This document shows, one piece after another, positions 13,486 through 14,623 of a stretch of 14,623 nt of DNA (the stretch's first letter is position 1; the number at the start of each line of letters is the position of its first letter). Source of the stretch: a bacterium (GTDB taxonomy: Bacteria; Latescibacterota; UBA2968). Below the pieces are notes generated by a model. It made no database searches and was not told where the DNA came from. It was given only the letters and a program-made list of their open reading frames with translations. The stretch spans positions 1 through 14,623 of the forward strand of contig JAPUJS010000137.1 in the NCBI GenBank assembly GCA_027296045.1, written 5' to 3'. The position numbers and the translations under genes were made by a program.

Positions 13486-14623
13486 ATGGCCGATCAAACC
13501 GTTGGGCAACACCAGATTCACGATTTCACCCTCCAAAGCGACACCCAGCACGCCAATCCTTTCCAAACGCGTCTCTCCGCCACCTTCACCCACAACTCCG
13601 GTGCGACAATCGACCATTTGCCCGGTTTTTACGACGGCAAAATCACCTGGAAAATCCGCTTTTCACCAACCCTGGAAGGCACCTGGACCGGCAAAACCAC
13701 CTCCGACGATCCGGCCCTCGACGGCCTCGACCTGGACCCCATTTTATGCACACCCAACCCCAATCCCCACATCAAGGGCATCCTCCAGATCGATCCCGAA
13801 AACTCCCGCCGTTTCGCCTGGTCCAACAACGACCCCTGTCTGCCCCTCGGCTTCGAAATCGACTGGCTCTTCTCCTACCACCAGGCCGACCCCGGCCGCT
13901 GTTACAAACACGTCGATCTCATCGCAGAACGGGGCTTCAACTACATCGTCACCAACCTCTATGCCCACACAGGATTTGCCACCAGAGAAAATAACGACAC
14001 CCGCCCTGTCGATCCCGAATACATCTTCGGTCCCCCCGAACACTACCTCTTCGAAGGCACCAATGACAACCCCGACCACAGCCGCCTCAACATCACCTTC
14101 CTCCAGGACTTCGACCGCCTGATGGCCTACCTGCATCAAAAAAGCCTGATCGTCCACCTCATGCTCCAGGTTCAGAACAAAGGGGTCAACTGGCCTGCCC
14201 GGCGCTCGCCGGAAGACGACCGTTTCTGGCGATACATCGTCGCCCGCTACCAGGCCTACAGCAACCTGATCTGGGATGTGGGCAAAGAAAGCAAAAACCT
14301 CCTGCGTCAAACCGGCAGCCACGCCTACACCCTGGAGCGGATGGTCCTCATTCGGGGTGCCGATGCCTATCATCATCTGGTCACCGTACACGACGTCGAA
14401 CAACGCAACGCTGGCATCCACTCCGAACCCGATCGCGCCTCCGACTTCGTTTCCGACCAGATCCACCTCAAAGACGTCGGACGCTACAACCGCGAAGCCA
14501 TTCGCCGCCTTCGCACCCTTGAGAAACCCTACATGAACATTGAATACGGCTACGAACTCGGCACCGAAACCCTCAAAACCTACACCGGCGCCAGCACCGC
14601 ACCCTGGCAAGACATTCTCAAAT
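13486..14623 (+). CDS. DUF5060 plus TIM-barrel glycoside hydrolase, cut by the window edge
   Basis: The frame is open from ATG 13486 to the last base (379 codons, no stop), so the C-terminus is outside the window. Residues about 5-95 form a DUF5060-type beta domain: QHANPF, SATFTHNSG, HLPGFYDGKITWKIRFSP and EGTWTGKTTSDDPALDG. From about 105 a TIM barrel follows: PHIKGILQIDPE, PLGFEIDWLF, GFNYIVTNLY. Two glutamates are good catalytic candidates: Glu268 in IWDVGKESKN (strand 4) and Glu353 in YMNIEYGYE (strand 7). DUF5060 often fronts polysaccharide-degrading hydrolases of the DUF4038 type. AGGAG at 13473-13477 is 8 nt upstream. No signal peptide is seen, so it may be cytosolic. It diverges from the ketopantoate-reductase-like gene across a 260-bp gap. 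The polysaccharide or oligosaccharide target is unknown. Confidence 0.85.
   Translation, partial: MADQTVGQHQIHDFTLQSDTQHANPFQTRLSATFTHNSGATIDHLPGFYDGKITWKIRFSPTLEGTWTGKTTSDDPALDGLDLDPILCTPNPNPHIKGILQIDPENSRRFAWSNNDPCLPLGFEIDWLFSYHQADPGRCYKHVDLIAERGFNYIVTNLYAHTGFATRENNDTRPVDPEYIFGPPEHYLFEGTNDNPDHSRLNITFLQDFDRLMAYLHQKSLIVHLMLQVQNKGVNWPARRSPEDDRFWRYIVARYQAYSNLIWDVGKESKNLLRQTGSHAYTLERMVLIRGADAYHHLVTVHDVEQRNAGIHSEPDRASDFVSDQIHLKDVGRYNREAIRRLRTLEKPYMNIEYGYELGTETLKTYTGASTAPWQDILK

Noticed and set aside
13427..14122. 231-aa Pro/Ser/Thr-rich plus-strand frame
   Set aside because: It is an out-of-frame reading of the DUF5060-type gene, with low-complexity composition and no family motif. The real frame starts at 13486 with its own ribosome site.
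13744..14610. 288-aa open frame on the minus strand opposite the DUF5060-type gene
   Set aside because: It has the same Gly/Val/Asp-rich antisense composition. The plus-strand frame shows clear domain and catalytic motifs instead.

Overview
The window is a bacterial sugar-catabolism gene cluster made almost entirely of enzymes: 13 complete genes and one cut by the right edge. No rRNA, tRNA, transporter, regulator, transposase or CRISPR array is visible. The mix of phytanoyl-CoA-dioxygenase-like proteins, ThuA-like proteins, NAD-dependent GH4 glycosidases, TIM-barrel isomerases and mandelate-racemase-type dehydratases resembles genomes of uncultured marine or sponge-associated lineages such as Poribacteria or Latescibacterota, and also some Planctomycetes. 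That placement is inferred from gene content alone; no marker gene is present. Nearly every gene has a clear AAGGAG-type ribosome binding site.

Layout. Twelve genes lie on the minus strand. Read in their own direction from right to left they are: a ketopantoate-reductase-like protein and a GH4 glycosidase (13225 to 10895); an SDR, a sugar isomerase/epimerase, a ThuA-like protein, a small dimeric alpha/beta-barrel protein and a second GH4 glycosidase (9711 to 5401); a second ThuA-like protein, a PhyH-like dioxygenase and a TIM-barrel glycosidase-like protein (5198 to 2377); and a zinc alcohol dehydrogenase followed by a second PhyH-like dioxygenase (2141 to 173). Two genes run on the plus strand: an enolase-superfamily dehydratase diverging from the SDR (9761-10876), and a DUF5060-type glycoside hydrolase that runs off the right edge (13486 onward).

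How the genes may work together. The two GH4 enzymes, the glycosidase-like proteins and the DUF5060 hydrolase would release sugars. The SDR and alcohol dehydrogenase could oxidise them, and the dehydratase, whose active-site residues fall at almost the same positions as in E. coli galactonate dehydratase, would dehydrate a sugar acid. GH4 chemistry passes through a 3-keto sugar. ThuA proteins and xylose-isomerase-like TIM barrels have also been linked to 3-keto sugars, so the set may be a pathway built on C3-oxidised glycosides. This is inference.

Non-coding structure. A GC-rich intergenic repeat occurs three times (about 92-156, 2317-2374 and, inverted, 8757-8779). The inverted copy sits beside a tract of four tandem 10-mers. 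A strong hairpin at 24-58 fits a terminator for the leftmost gene. The 260-bp divergent gap before the DUF5060 gene holds a plausible promoter with an inverted repeat touching its -35 box. The plus strand is C-rich and G-poor whichever way a gene points, so codon choice follows strand.
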